A model generated the notes under the pieces. The model was not told the DNA's origin, made no database searches, and was given only the letters and a program-made list of their open reading frames with translations. From Streptomyces coelicoflavus (lineage in GTDB: Bacteria > Actinomycetota > Actinomycetes > Streptomycetales > Streptomycetaceae), in the NCBI RefSeq assembly GCF_003112555.1, contig NZ_BEWB01000002.1:1008224-1072223 (forward strand): a DNA stretch of 64,000 nt. The letters are read 5' to 3'. Both the position numbers and the translations under genes were made by a program. Each line of letters begins with the position of its first letter. The first letter of the stretch is position 1. This document shows, piece by piece, positions 53,111 to 62,682 of the stretch.

Positions 53111-53905
53111 GTGGCCGGACCGACCACCGCCGAGCGCGGTGCACGCCAGCAGGAGTCGTCCGGCCCGCCCCGGGTACGCCGGTTCCGCCCGCCCCGTCTT
53201 CGTACGATCATCATTCTCGCCGTCGCGCTCGTACTCGTCGCGGGCGGAACCCTCTGGGTGCTCTACGGCTCCAACTGGACGCGTCTGGAAGACGTGTCGG
53301 TCTCCGGAACCCGCGTGCTGACGCCCGCGCAGGTGCGCGAGGCCGCCGACGTGCCGGTCGGGGACCCGCTGGTCTCGGTCGACACGGAAGCGGTCGAGGC
53401 CCGGCTGCGCCGGGAATTGCCGCGCATTGACGAGGTCGTGGCGGAGCGTTCCTGGCCGCACGGAATCGGGCTGAAAGTGACGGAGCGTACTCCCGTCCTG
53501 ATTGTGCAAAAGGGCGGAAAGTTCGTGGAAGTGGACGATGAAGGCGTCCGTTTCGCCACGGTTTCCAAGGCCCCGAAAGGCGTGCCCGAGCTGGAATTGG
53601 AACCGGCTCGTTCCGGATCCGCCGCGGCGAGCCTGCGCCGCTTCGACGACGACCGCCTGGTGCGCGAGGCGGTGCGGGTGGCCGGCCGGCTCCCGGACAG
53701 GGTCGCCCGGGACACACGGGTCGTCAAGGTCCGTTCCTACGACGACATCTCGCTGGAGTTGAGCGGCGGTCGGACCGTGTCGTGGGGGAGCGGTGAGCAG
53801 GGTGTGCAGAAAGCCCGCGCGCTCACCGCGCTCATGAAAGCGACGCCCGACGCGCGGCACTTCGACGTGAGCGTTCCCACCGCCCCGGCGTCATCCGGGA
53901 GTTGA
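53111..53905 (+). CDS. ftsQ: Cell-division protein FtsQ (DivIB)
   Basis: A 264-residue bitopic divisome protein. Basic cytosolic tail (about 30 residues), transmembrane helix 'TIIILAVALVLVAGGTLWVL', then a POTRA domain beginning 'LEDVSVSGTRVLTPAQVREA' and the beta domain ('ERSWPHGIGLKVTERTPVLI'). GTG 53111 has AGGGGA 2-7 nt upstream. It follows murG directly by 26 bp with no murC between, unlike mycobacteria. Confidence 0.94.
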   Translation: MAGPTTAERGARQQESSGPPRVRRFRPPRLRTIIILAVALVLVAGGTLWVLYGSNWTRLEDVSVSGTRVLTPAQVREAADVPVGDPLVSVDTEAVEARLRRELPRIDEVVAERSWPHGIGLKVTERTPVLIVQKGGKFVEVDDEGVRFATVSKAPKGVPELELEPARSGSAAASLRRFDDDRLVREAVRVAGRLPDRVARDTRVVKVRSYDDISLELSGGRTVSWGSGEQGVQKARALTALMKATPDARHFDVSVPTAPASSGS

Positions 53906-53933
53906 CGGGTATACGTGCAGGCCAGCACCCTGG

Positions 53934-53964
53934 TTGGGCAGCGCTACGGCTGATCACATAGGGT
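53934..53964 (+). promoter_or_regulatory. Candidate upstream ftsZ promoter
   Basis: TTGGGC (53934-53939), 19-bp spacer, TAGGGT (53959-53964), within the 288-bp ftsQ-ftsZ gap. ftsZ of S. coelicolor is known to have several promoters, one of them developmental. Confidence 0.4.
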
Positions 53965-53995
53965 GAAAAGAAAAACGGGAGGTTCGGCGTGTTCG

Positions 53996-54025
53996 TTGAA
54001 CGTGCGCCACTTGTCGACTTAGTGT
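53996..54025 (+). promoter_or_regulatory. Candidate main ftsZ promoter
   Basis: TTGAAC (53996-54001), an 18-bp spacer and TAGTGT (54020-54025), a good vegetative-type match about 165 nt before the ftsZ start. Confidence 0.6.
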
Positions 54026-54061
54026 CCTGTTCGGAAGAGTCCAAGGAACAGACACACTGGT

Positions 54062-54086
54062 AACCCTAAACTTCAGCGTTAGGGTT
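54062..54086 (+). promoter_or_regulatory. Inverted repeat in the ftsZ leader
   Basis: AACCCTAA (54062-54069) / TTAGGGTT (54079-54086), perfect 8-bp arms with a 9-nt spacer, unusually AT-rich for the window. GACAC motifs, the core of WhiA sites, lie nearby at about 54052-54056 and 54163-54167. It may be a protein-binding site or a leader hairpin. Confidence 0.5.
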
Positions 54087-54193
54087 CGGGTCGGCGCTAC
54101 GGACCGTCCCAATCGGCATCAGTCGTCGGGTCGCGGGGGCATCAGTGCTTCGGCGGTCGGGCGACACGTAACTCGAGGCGAGAGGCCTTCGAC

Positions 54194-55393
54194 GTGGCAG
54201 CACCGCAGAACTACCTCGCAGTCATCAAAGTCATCGGTGTCGGCGGCGGTGGTGTCAATGCCATCAACCGGATGATCGAGGTCGGTCTCAAGGGCGTCGA
54301 GTTCATCGCCATCAACACCGACGCACAGGCGCTGTTGATGAGCGACGCCGACGTCAAGCTCGACGTCGGCCGCGAACTCACCCGCGGACTCGGCGCCGGA
54401 GCCAACCCGGCCGTCGGCCGCAAGGCCGCCGAGGACCACCGCGAGGAGATCGAGGAGGTCCTCAAGGGGGCCGACATGGTCTTCGTGACAGCCGGAGAAG
54501 GCGGCGGCACCGGCACCGGCGGCGCGCCCGTCGTGGCCAACATCGCCCGCTCCCTGGGCGCCCTCACCATCGGCGTGGTGACCCGCCCGTTCACCTTCGA
54601 GGGACGGCGCCGGGCCAACCAGGCCGAGGACGGCATCGCGGAACTCCGCGAAGAGGTCGACACCCTCATCGTCATCCCCAACGACCGGCTGCTGTCCATC
54701 TCGGACCGCCAGGTCAGCGTGCTCGACGCGTTCAAGTCCGCCGACCAGGTGCTGCTGTCCGGTGTGCAGGGCATCACCGACCTCATCACCACCCCCGGCC
54801 TGATCAACCTGGACTTCGCCGACGTCAAGTCGGTCATGTCCGAGGCCGGTTCCGCGCTCATGGGCATCGGCTCGGCCCGCGGCGACGACCGCGCGGTGGC
54901 CGCCGCCGAGATGGCGATCTCCTCGCCGCTGCTCGAGGCGTCCATCGACGGCGCCCGGGGTGTGCTGCTCTCCATCTCCGGCGGCTCCGACCTCGGCCTG
55001 TTCGAGATCAACGAGGCGGCCCAGCTGGTCAGCGAGGCCGCCCACCCCGAGGCCAACATCATCTTCGGCGCGGTCATCGACGACGCCCTCGGCGACGAGG
55101 TGCGGGTCACCGTGATCGCGGCCGGCTTCGACGGGGGCCAGCCGCCGTCCAAGCGGGACAACGTCCTCGGGTCCTCCTCGGCCAAGCGCGAGGAGCCCAC
55201 CCCGGCCCGGCCGTCCGAGAGCCGCCCGTCCTTCGGCTCGCTCGGCAGCGTCAAGCCGAAGGAGGAGCCGGAGCCGGCCCCCGCGCCGGAGCCGGTCGCC
55301 GACCTGCCGGTCTCCCCGCCGCCGGTCCCGCCGTCGCGGACCTACTCGGACAGCGCGGCCGAGGAACTGGACGTGCCGGACTTCCTGAAGTGA
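54194..55393 (+). CDS. ftsZ: Cell-division GTPase FtsZ
   Basis: Tubulin homologue that polymerises into Z-rings or sporulation ladders. 399 residues. The GTP signature GGGTGTG is at 103-109, the T7 synergy loop is '[10 protein letters not shown]', and the C-terminal partner-binding peptide is '[10 protein letters not shown]' after a Pro/Glu linker. GTG 54194 has GAGAGG about 9 nt upstream. In Streptomyces ftsZ is dispensable for growth but needed for spores, with developmental promoters in the 288-bp gap upstream. Its stop overlaps the next start (GTGA). Confidence 0.98.
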   Translation: MAAPQNYLAVIKVIGVGGGGVNAINRMIEVGLKGVEFIAINTDAQALLMSDADVKLDVGRELTRGLGAGANPAVGRKAAEDHREEIEEVLKGADMVFVTAGEGGGTGTGGAPVVANIARSLGALTIGVVTRPFTFEGRRRANQAEDGIAELREEVDTLIVIPNDRLLSISDRQVSVLDAFKSADQVLLSGVQGITDLITTPGLINLDFADVKSVMSEAGSALMGIGSARGDDRAVAAAEMAISSPLLEASIDGARGVLLSISGGSDLGLFEINEAAQLVSEAAHPEANIIFGAVIDDALGDEVRVTVIAAGFDGGQPPSKRDNVLGSSSAKREEPTPARPSESRPSFGSLGSVKPKEEPEPAPAPEPVADLPVSPPPVPPSRTYSDSAAEELDVPDFLK

Positions 55394-56118
55394 TAGGACA
55401 GCGCGACACCGTGAACGGCGCGCACTTCGGCTTCACCGACCGGTGGGGCGGAGTGAGCGCCGTTCCGTACGAGGAGCTCAACCTCGGCGGCGCGGTCGGC
55501 GACGACCCCGGCGCCGTCACGGCCAACCGGGAGCTGGCGGCCAAGTCGCTGGGTGTCGACCCGGCCCGGGTGGTCTGGATGAACCAGGTGCACGGGGCCG
55601 ACGTCGCCGTGGTCGACGCGCCCTGGGGGGACCGTCCGGTCCCGCGGGTCGACGCCGTCGTCACCGCCGAGCGTGGTCTCGCCCTCGCCGTCCTCACCGC
55701 CGACTGCGTGCCGGTCCTGCTCGCCGACCCGGTCGCCGGTGTCGCCGCCGCGGCTCACGCGGGCCGGCCCGGACTGGTCGCCGGGGTCGTCCCCGCCGCC
55801 GTACGGGCGATGGCCGAACTCGGCGCGGAACCGGCCAGGATCGTCGCCCGCACCGGACCCGCCGTGTGCGGCCGGTGCTACGAGGTGCCCGAGGAGATGC
55901 GCGCCGAGGTGGCCGCCGTCGAGCCGGCGGCGTACGCCGACACGAGTTGGGGCACGCCGGCGGTGGACGTGAGCGCCGGAGTGCACGCACAGCTCGAGCG
56001 CCTCGGAGTGCGCGACCGGGCGCAGTCGCCGGTGTGCACCCGGGAGTCGAAGGACCACTTCTCGTACCGACGCGACCGCACCACCGGGCGGCTCGCGGGC
56101 TATGTGTGGCTGGACTGA
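55390..56118 (+). CDS. pgeF: Multicopper-oxidase-fold YlmD/PgeF protein (polyphenol oxidase family)
   Basis: A 242-residue member of the YfiH/DUF152 family. The zinc site is formed by His in '[13 protein letters not shown]', Cys in '[12 protein letters not shown]' and His in '[15 protein letters not shown]'. E. coli PgeF edits peptidoglycan precursors by removing wrongly placed L-Ser, and other members cleave purine nucleosides. Either fits, and the wall context favours the first. It begins at GTG 55390, overlapping the ftsZ stop. Confidence 0.92.
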   Translation: MIGQRDTVNGAHFGFTDRWGGVSAVPYEELNLGGAVGDDPGAVTANRELAAKSLGVDPARVVWMNQVHGADVAVVDAPWGDRPVPRVDAVVTAERGLALAVLTADCVPVLLADPVAGVAAAAHAGRPGLVAGVVPAAVRAMAELGAEPARIVARTGPAVCGRCYEVPEEMRAEVAAVEPAAYADTSWGTPAVDVSAGVHAQLERLGVRDRAQSPVCTRESKDHFSYRRDRTTGRLAGYVWLD

Positions 56119-56124
56119 TGGGGC

Positions 56125-56844
56125 ATGACGGACCGTAAGCAGGAAATCGCCGCGAACCTGGCGGCAGTCGAAGAGCGCATCACCGCCGCCTGTGCGGCCG
56201 CGGGCCGCCCGCGCGAAGAGGTGACCCTCATCGTGGTCACCAAGACCTACCCGGCCGACGATGTGCGCATTCTCTCGGAACTCGGCGTTCGCCACGTCGC
56301 GGAGAACCGCGACCAGGATGCCGCGCCCAAGGCCGCCGCATGTTCGGATCTGCCGCTTTCGTGGCATTTCGTCGGTCAGTTGCAGACCAACAAAGTGCGT
56401 TCCGTGGTCGGTTACGCGGACGTCGTGCAGTCCGTGGACCGGGCCCGGCTGGTCGCGGCCCTGTCGAAGGAGGCCGTGCGGACCGGGCGCGAGCTGGGCT
56501 GCCTCCTCCAGGTCGCGCTCGACGCGGGGGAGGGCGGGCGGGGAGAACGCGGCGGCGTCTCGCCCGACGGAATCGAAGAGTTGGCCGACCTGGTCGCCGG
56601 ATCGGAGGGGCTGAGGTTCGACGGGCTGATGACCGTCGCCCCGCTCACCGGCGCGTACGCGGGGCGCCAACGGGCGGCGTTCGAGCACCTCATGGATCTG
56701 TCGACCTGCGTGCGCCGAACCCATCCGGCTGCCACCATGGTCTCCGCGGGGATGAGTGCGGACCTCGAGCAGGCCGTGGCCGCCGGAGCGACACATGTAC
56801 GCGTCGGCACTGCGGTACTCGGAGTCCGACCCAGGCTCGGGTAA
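56125..56844 (+). CDS. ylmE: PLP-homeostasis protein, YggS/YlmE family
   Basis: A 239-residue PLP-binding TIM barrel related to the N-domain of alanine racemase. The PLP Lys lies in '[20 protein letters not shown]'. '[13 protein letters not shown]', '[20 protein letters not shown]' and '[20 protein letters not shown]' follow. It buffers free PLP and has no known enzymatic reaction. It starts 6 nt after the previous stop. Confidence 0.94.
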   Translation: MTDRKQEIAANLAAVEERITAACAAAGRPREEVTLIVVTKTYPADDVRILSELGVRHVAENRDQDAAPKAAACSDLPLSWHFVGQLQTNKVRSVVGYADVVQSVDRARLVAALSKEAVRTGRELGCLLQVALDAGEGGRGERGGVSPDGIEELADLVAGSEGLRFDGLMTVAPLTGAYAGRQRAAFEHLMDLSTCVRRTHPAATMVSAGMSADLEQAVAAGATHVRVGTAVLGVRPRLG

Positions 56845-56972
56845 CGTCGCCAAGAAGTCGGACCACAGCAGAAAATATGGTCATTACCGCCGAAAGGCGG
56901 ACGCAACGACCTCGTGGATCGCAGGCACTTGGAGTCGTCAGCAGATCCACCACAGAGCGGAGGACTCAGAGC

Positions 56973-57614
56973 ATGGCCGGCGCGATGCGCAAGATGGCGG
57001 TCTACCTCGGCCTCGTGGAGGACGACGGGTACGACGGCCGGGGGTTCGACCCCGACGACGACTTCGAACCCGAACTGGACCCGGAGCCCGAGCGGGATCA
57101 CCGGCGCCATGAACCGGCGCACCAGTCACATGGTTCACATCAGCCCCAAAGGGACGAAGAGGTACGAGTCGTACAACCGCCCGCGCAGCGCGAGCCGATG
57201 CCCCGTTCCGCTTCGCTCGCGGCGGAATCGAGTCGTCCGGCGCGCATCGCGCCCGTGGCGTCCATCACACAAGAACGCGCAAGCCTGGAAAAGAGCGCAC
57301 CGGTCATCATGCCCAAGGTCGTGTCCGAACGAGAGCCCTACCGGATCACCACGCTTCACCCCCGGACCTACAACGAGGCCCGTACCATCGGGGAACACTT
57401 CCGTGAGGGCACTCCGGTGATCATGAATCTCACTGAGATGGATGACACAGATGCGAAGCGACTTGTCGACTTTGCGGCCGGTTTGGTGTTTGGTCTTCAC
57501 GGCAGTATCGAGCGGGTGACGCAGAAGGTGTTCCTGCTGTCTCCTGCTAACGTCGATGTCACGGCGGAGGACAAGGCCCGCATCGCAGAGGGCGGGTTCT
57601 TCAACCAGAGCTGA
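56973..57614 (+). CDS. sepF: Cell-division protein SepF
   Basis: A 213-residue Z-ring membrane anchor. The N-terminal amphipathic helix '[20 protein letters not shown]' binds membrane. An acidic and disordered linker follows, and the SepF/DUF552 domain lies at about 115-205 ('[20 protein letters not shown]', '[20 protein letters not shown]', '[16 protein letters not shown]'). In actinobacteria, which lack FtsA here, SepF is the main FtsZ anchor. GGAGG lies 9 nt before ATG 56973. A ccgcc-GAAA-ggcgg hairpin is in its leader. Confidence 0.95.
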   Translation: MAGAMRKMAVYLGLVEDDGYDGRGFDPDDDFEPELDPEPERDHRRHEPAHQSHGSHQPQRDEEVRVVQPPAQREPMPRSASLAAESSRPARIAPVASITQERASLEKSAPVIMPKVVSEREPYRITTLHPRTYNEARTIGEHFREGTPVIMNLTEMDDTDAKRLVDFAAGLVFGLHGSIERVTQKVFLLSPANVDVTAEDKARIAEGGFFNQS

Positions 57615-57695
57615 GACGCACCACCGGTACAGAGCAAGAACCCGGGCCCGACGAAGGGTCCGAGAGATGGTTCAGGGGAGAGGGAAGCACAGGTC

Positions 57696-57980
57696 ATGAG
57701 CGTGGTCCTGGATGTCGTCTACATCGCGCTGATGTGCTTCCTCATCGTGCTCATCTTCCGGTTGGTCATGGACTACGTCTTCCAGTTCGCCCGCTCGTGG
57801 CAACCCGGCAAGGCGATGGTGGTCGTTCTTGAGGCCACCTACACTGTCACCGATCCACCGTTGAAGCTTCTGCGGCGGTTCATCCCGCCGCTGCGTCTCG
57901 GGGGCGTGGCGCTCGACCTGTCCTTCTTCGTACTGATGATCATCGTCTACATCCTGATCTCGATCGTGAGCCGGCTGTGA
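57696..57980 (+). CDS. ylmG: YggT/YlmG family membrane protein
   Basis: A 94-residue protein with two membrane segments (about 4-26 and 72-92) separated by the YggT signature 'LEATYTVTDPPLKLLRRFIP'. The family is conserved beside sepF and divIVA and is linked to division-site or osmotic processes; molecular role unknown. Confidence 0.93.
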   Translation: MSVVLDVVYIALMCFLIVLIFRLVMDYVFQFARSWQPGKAMVVVLEATYTVTDPPLKLLRRFIPPLRLGGVALDLSFFVLMIIVYILISIVSRL

Positions 57981-58035
57981 TCGATGAGAGAGATACGGGC
58001 TTGCCGAATGCCGACGACAACGTTGAGGTGAAGAG

Positions 58036-59238
58036 ATGCCGTTGACCCCCGAGGACGTGCGGAACAAGCAGTTCACGACCGTCCGCCTCCGAGAAGGCTA
58101 TGACGAGGACGAGGTCGATGCCTTCCTCGACGAGGTCGAAGCCGAACTGACGCGCCTGCTGCGCGAGAACGAGGACCTGCGCGCCAAGCTGGCCGCCGCC
58201 ACGCGTGCGGCCGCGCAGAACCAGCAGAACATGCGCAAGCCTCCAGAACCTCCGCAGGATCAGCAGCAGCCGCCGCAGCAGGGGCCGCCCCAGCACCAGC
58301 AGGGGCACCCGCAGCAGGGCGGTATGCCGCAGCAGGGCATGCGAGGTCCCGGCGCTCCGGTACCCGCCGGCATATCGGGCCCGCCGCAGCAGCAGATGGG
58401 TGGCCCCATGGGTGGTCCGCCCCAGCTGCCTAGCGGTGCCCCGCAGCTGCCCGCCGGTCCCGGCGGACAGGGTGGCCCGCAGGGTCCCGGCCCGATGGGG
58501 CAGGGTCCGGGGCCGATGGGCCAGGGCCCGGGTCCGATGCAGGGCCAGATGGGTCCCGGTCCGATGGGCGGCCCCATGGGTGGCCCGCAGGGCCCCGGTG
58601 GCCCTGGTGGTCCCGGCATGCCCGGTCAGGGTGGCCCCGGTGGCGACAGCGCCGCCCGTGTCCTCTCGCTGGCCCAGCAGACCGCCGACCAGGCGATCGC
58701 CGAGGCCCGTTCGGAGGCCAACAAGATCGTCGGCGAGGCCCGTTCGCGTGCCGAGGGTCTGGAGCGGGACGCCCGTGCCAAGGCGGACGCCCTGGAGCGG
58801 GACGCGCAGGAGAAGCACCGTGTCGCGATGGGCTCCCTGGAGTCCGCCCGCGCCACGCTGGAGCGCAAGGTCGAGGACCTGCGCGGCTTCGAGCGCGAGT
58901 ACCGGACGCGGCTGAAGTCGTACCTGGAGTCGCAGCTGCGCCAGCTGGAGACGCAGGCGGACGACTCGCTCGCCCCGCCGCGTACGCCCGCGACGGCCTC
59001 TCTGCCGCCGTCCCCGGCGCCCTCGATGGCACCGGCCGGCGCGAGCGCCCCGTCCTACGGCGGCAACCAGTCGATGGGCAGCGGTCCGAGCCAGTCCGGT
59101 CCGTCCTACGGCGGGCAGCAGCAGATGTCGCCGGCGATGACCCAGCCGATGGCGCCGGTGCGGCCGCAGGGGCCGTCGCCGATGGGGCAGGCGCCCTCGC
59201 CGATGCGCGGGTTCCTGATCGACGAGGACGACAACTGA
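58036..59238 (+). CDS. divIVA: Polar growth determinant DivIVA (Wag31)
   Basis: A 400-residue coiled-coil protein that marks hyphal tips and recruits wall synthesis; essential in Streptomyces. The N-terminal membrane-binding domain '[20 protein letters not shown]' leads into a first coiled coil. A central low-complexity region (about 70-205) of Gln/Pro then GPMGQGP-type repeats follows, then the second coiled coil ('[20 protein letters not shown]'), and a Ser/Pro/Gln tail ending 'GFLIDEDDN'. The expanded middle is typical of Streptomyces DivIVA. GAGGTGA (58025-58031) lies 4 nt before ATG 58036. Confidence 0.97.
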   Translation: MPLTPEDVRNKQFTTVRLREGYDEDEVDAFLDEVEAELTRLLRENEDLRAKLAAATRAAAQNQQNMRKPPEPPQDQQQPPQQGPPQHQQGHPQQGGMPQQGMRGPGAPVPAGISGPPQQQMGGPMGGPPQLPSGAPQLPAGPGGQGGPQGPGPMGQGPGPMGQGPGPMQGQMGPGPMGGPMGGPQGPGGPGGPGMPGQGGPGGDSAARVLSLAQQTADQAIAEARSEANKIVGEARSRAEGLERDARAKADALERDAQEKHRVAMGSLESARATLERKVEDLRGFEREYRTRLKSYLESQLRQLETQADDSLAPPRTPATASLPPSPAPSMAPAGASAPSYGGNQSMGSGPSQSGPSYGGQQQMSPAMTQPMAPVRPQGPSPMGQAPSPMRGFLIDEDDN

Positions 59239-59293
59239 GCTGTGTCGGACTGACGTCCGGTAGGTAGTACGGCGTAGCCTTCGGCAACGTTCA

Positions 59294-59330
59294 GGGCGGG
59301 CCCCGGGTTTCTGACCCGGGGCCCGCCCTT
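59294..59330 (+). terminator. Terminator after divIVA
   Basis: A perfect 15-bp stem (59294-59308 with 59314-59328), 5-nt loop TTCTG, and a short T-run after it. Ends the ftsZ-divIVA transcripts. Confidence 0.92.
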
Positions 59331-59402
59331 TGGCGTGTGCGCTTCGAGGTGCGGGGCGTTGGTGGGGGCGCGGGGGTGGGGCGCTGCCCGGCGCCGGCGG
59401 GG

Positions 59403-59482
59403 TGCCTCCCCCGGTGCCTGAACGGCCTGGGAGGTACCCCCACCGCCCACCCGTGCCGCCCCAGCGGCACGACTGCCCGCAG
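59403..59482 (-). repeat. Dispersed intergenic repeat, copy R3 (inverted orientation)
   Basis: About 59443-59482 is the exact reverse complement of the last R1 unit (about 641-681), ending GGCACGACTGCCCGCAGCT. Positions 59403-59441 match the 35-bp insert of R2 (22275-22313) with a single mismatch, but here it lies beside the core instead of within it. Located between the divIVA and ileS terminators. Confidence 0.88.
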
Positions 59483-59490
59483 CTGCGCGA

Positions 59491-59522
59491 AGGGCCCGCA
59501 CCCCTGCAGGGATGCGGGCCCT
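59491..59522. terminator. Terminator between divIVA and ileS
   Basis: Perfect 10-bp stem AGGGCCCGCA (59491-59500) / TGCGGGCCCT (59513-59522), 16 nt from the ileS stop on the minus strand. Confidence 0.75.
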
Positions 59523-59538
59523 TGTTGCTTCCCTTCGG

Positions 59539-62500
59539 TTACTGCTTGCGCAGGCGGAACACCAGGGACAGGCCCTCGTCCGTGAACGGTGCGCCGTACG
59601 TGTCGTCCGCCTCGCCCTGGGCGAAGTCCGTCGCCAGGACCTCGTCGGCGATCAGACCGGAGTGGTCGCTCAGGGCGGCGATCGTCGCCGGGTCCGTGGC
59701 CGTCCAGCGCAGGGCGATCCGGTCGGCGACGTCGAGGCCGCTGTTCTTGCGGGCCTCCTGGATCAGGCGGATCGCGTCCCGGGCGAGGCCGGCGCGGCGC
59801 AGCTCCTCCGTGAGCTCCAGGTCGAGCGCCACCGTCGCGCCCGAGTCGGAGGCGACCGACCAGCCCTCGCGCGGCGTCTCCGTGATGATCACCTCGTCCG
59901 GAGCGAGGGTGATCGTCTCACCGTCGACCTCCACCGACGCCGTGCCCTCGCGCAGCGCGAGGGACAGCGCGGCGGCGTCCGCGCCCGCGACGGCCTTCGC
60001 GACGTCCTGGACCCGCTTGCCGAACCGCTTGCCCAGTGCCCGGAAGTTGGCCTTCGCCGTCGTGTCGACCAGGGAGCCGCCGACCTCGCTCAGCGACGCG
60101 AGGGACTCGACGTTCAGCTCCTCCGTGATCTGCGTGTGCAGCTCGGGGGAGAGCGCCCCGAAGCCCGCCACCGCGATCAGGGCGCGGCTCAGCGGCTGGC
60201 GGGTCTTGACGCCCGACTCCGCACGGGTGGCCCGGCCCAGCTCGACCAGGCGGCGGACCAGGACCATCTGCTTCGACAGCTCCGGATCGATCGCCGTGAG
60301 GTCGGCCTCCGGCCACGAGGACAGGTGGACCGACTCCGGCGCGCCCGGGGTGACCGGCACGACCAGGTCCTGCCAGACCCGCTCGGTGATGAACGGGGTC
60401 AGCGGCGCCATCAGCTTGGTGACCGTCTCGACGACCTCGTGCAGGGTGCGCAGCGCGGCCTTGTCGCCCTGCCAGAAGCGGCGGCGGGAACGGCGCACGT
60501 ACCAGTTGGACAGGTCGTCGACGAACGCGGACAGCAGCTTGCCGGCCCGCTGGGTGTCGTAGGCGTCCAACGCCTGCGTGACCTGGTCGGTCAGCGCGTG
60601 CAGCTCCGAGAGCAGCCAGCGGTCCAGGACCGGGCGGTCGGCGGGGGCCGGGTCGGCCTCGCTCGGGGCCCAGCCCGTGGTGCGGGCGTACAGGGCCTGG
60701 AAGGCGACCGTGTTCCAGTAGGTGAGGAGCGTCTTGCGGACGACCTCCTGGATCGTGCCGTGGCCGACCCGGCGGGCCGCCCAGGGGGAGCCGCCGGCCG
60801 CCATGAACCAGCGGACCGCGTCGGCGCCGTGCTGGTCCATCAGCGGGATCGGCTGGAGGATGTTGCCCAGGTGCTTGGACATCTTGCGGCCGTCCTCGGC
60901 GAGGATGTGGCCGAGGCAGACCACGTTCTCGTAGGACGACTTGTCGAAGACCAGGGTGCCGACCGCCATCAGCGTGTAGAACCAGCCGCGGGTCTGGTCG
61001 ATGGCCTCGGAGATGAACTGCGCCGGGTAGCGGCTCTCGAACAGCTCCTTGTTCTTGTACGGGTAGCCCCACTGCGCGAACGGCATCGAACCCGAGTCGT
61101 ACCAGGCGTCGATGACCTCCGGCACGCGCACCGCTTCGAGGGAGCAGCCCTCGTGGGTGCAGGTGAAGGTCACGTCGTCGATGAACGGACGGTGCGGGTC
61201 CAGGGCCGACTGGTCGGTGCCGGTCAGCCCGGTCAGCTCCGCGCGGGAGCCGACGACCGTGAGGTGGTCCTCCTCGCAGCGCCAGATGGGCAGCGGGGTG
61301 CCCCAGTAGCGGTTGCGGGACAGCGCCCAGTCGATGTTGTTGTTCAGCCAGTCGCCGTACCGGCCGTGCTTGACCGCGTCCGGGTACCAGTTGGTCTTCT
61401 CGTTCTCCTGGAGGAGACGGTCCTTGATGGCCGTGGTGCGGATGTACCAGGACGGCTGGGCGTAGTAGAGCAGCGCGGTGTGGCAGCGCCAGCAGTGCGG
61501 GTAGCTGTGCTCGTACGGGATGTGCTTGAAGAGCAGGCCCCGGGTGTCCAGGTCCTCGGTCAGCTTCTCGTCGGCCTTCTTGAAGAAGACGCCGCCGACG
61601 AGCGGGACGTCCTCCTCGAAGGTGCCGTCGGGGCGGACCGGGTTGACCACCGGCAGGCCGTAGGAGCGGCAGACCTTGAGGTCGTCCTCACCGAAGGCGG
61701 GGGACTGGTGGACGAGGCCGGTGCCGTCCTCGGTGGTGACGTAGTCGGCGTTGACGACGTAGTGGGCCGGCTCCGGGAAGTCCACCAGCTCGAACGGGCG
61801 CTGGTACGTCCAGCGCTCCATCTCGGCGCCCGTGAAGGACTGCCCGGTGGTCTCCCAGCCCTCGCCGAGGGCCTTCTCCAGCAGCGGCTCGGCGACGACC
61901 AGCTTCTCCTCGCCGTCGGTCGCGACGACGTAGGTGACGTCGGGGTGCGCGGCGACCGCGGTGTTGGAGACCAGGGTCCACGGGGTCGTCGTCCAGACGA
62001 CCAGCGCGGCCTCGCCGGCCAGCGGGCCGGAGGTCAGCGGGAAGCGGACGTAGACGGACGGGTCGACGACCGTCTCGTAGCCCTGGGCCAGCTCGTGGTC
62101 GGACAGGCCGGTGCCGCAGCGGGGGCACCAGGGGGCGACGCGGTGGTCCTGGACCAGCAGGCCCTTGTCGAAGATCTCCTTCAGCGACCACCAGACCGAC
62201 TCGATGTACTCCGGGTCCATCGTGCGGTACGGGTCCTGGAGGTCGGCCCAGTAGCCCATGCGCGTCGTGAGCTCTTCGAAGGCGTCGGTGTGGCGGGTCA
62301 CCGACTCGCGGCACTTCGCGTTGAACTCGGCGATGCCGTACGCCTCGATGTCCTGCTTGCCGGAGAAGCCCAGCTCCTTCTCGACGGCCAGCTCCACCGG
62401 CAGGCCGTGGCAGTCCCAGCCGGCCTTGCGGCCCACGTGGTAGCCGCGCATCGTGCGGAAGCGGGGGAAGACGTCCTTGAAGACGCGCGCCTCGATGTGG

Positions 62501-62682
62501 TGGGCGCCGGGCATGCCGTTGGCGGTGGGCGGGCCCTCGTAGAACACCCACTCCGGGCGGCCCTCGGACTGCTCCAGGCTCTTGGCGAAGATCTTCTGCT
62601 CGCGCCAGAAGTCGAGCACCGCGTGTTCGAGCGCGGGCAGGTCGACCTGGGCGGGTACCTGGCGGTACTGAGGCGTTGTCAT
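59539..62682 (-). CDS. ileS: Isoleucyl-tRNA synthetase (type 2, eukaryotic-like)
   Basis: Charges tRNA-Ile. 1047 residues, longer than the E. coli type. The HIGH-region is 'PPTANGMPGAHHIEARVFKD' (about 51-70), the insertion (editing) domain includes 'VVWTTTPWTLVSNTAVAAHP', and the KMSK motif is at 600-603 ('EDGRKMSKHLGN'). The anticodon-binding domain follows, then a C-terminal extension typical of the type 2 enzymes, which are often less sensitive to mupirocin. ATG 62682 follows a T-box leader, so synthesis should rise with uncharged tRNA-Ile. Confidence 0.97.
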   Translation of the reverse strand: MTTPQYRQVPAQVDLPALEHAVLDFWREQKIFAKSLEQSEGRPEWVFYEGPPTANGMPGAHHIEARVFKDVFPRFRTMRGYHVGRKAGWDCHGLPVELAVEKELGFSGKQDIEAYGIAEFNAKCRESVTRHTDAFEELTTRMGYWADLQDPYRTMDPEYIESVWWSLKEIFDKGLLVQDHRVAPWCPRCGTGLSDHELAQGYETVVDPSVYVRFPLTSGPLAGEAALVVWTTTPWTLVSNTAVAAHPDVTYVVATDGEEKLVVAEPLLEKALGEGWETTGQSFTGAEMERWTYQRPFELVDFPEPAHYVVNADYVTTEDGTGLVHQSPAFGEDDLKVCRSYGLPVVNPVRPDGTFEEDVPLVGGVFFKKADEKLTEDLDTRGLLFKHIPYEHSYPHCWRCHTALLYYAQPSWYIRTTAIKDRLLQENEKTNWYPDAVKHGRYGDWLNNNIDWALSRNRYWGTPLPIWRCEEDHLTVVGSRAELTGLTGTDQSALDPHRPFIDDVTFTCTHEGCSLEAVRVPEVIDAWYDSGSMPFAQWGYPYKNKELFESRYPAQFISEAIDQTRGWFYTLMAVGTLVFDKSSYENVVCLGHILAEDGRKMSKHLGNILQPIPLMDQHGADAVRWFMAAGGSPWAARRVGHGTIQEVVRKTLLTYWNTVAFQALYARTTGWAPSEADPAPADRPVLDRWLLSELHALTDQVTQALDAYDTQRAGKLLSAFVDDLSNWYVRRSRRRFWQGDKAALRTLHEVVETVTKLMAPLTPFITERVWQDLVVPVTPGAPESVHLSSWPEADLTAIDPELSKQMVLVRRLVELGRATRAESGVKTRQPLSRALIAVAGFGALSPELHTQITEELNVESLASLSEVGGSLVDTTAKANFRALGKRFGKRVQDVAKAVAGADAAALSLALREGTASVEVDGETITLAPDEVIITETPREGWSVASDSGATVALDLELTEELRRAGLARDAIRLIQEARKNSGLDVADRIALRWTATDPATIAALSDHSGLIADEVLATDFAQGEADDTYGAPFTDEGLSLVFRLRKQ

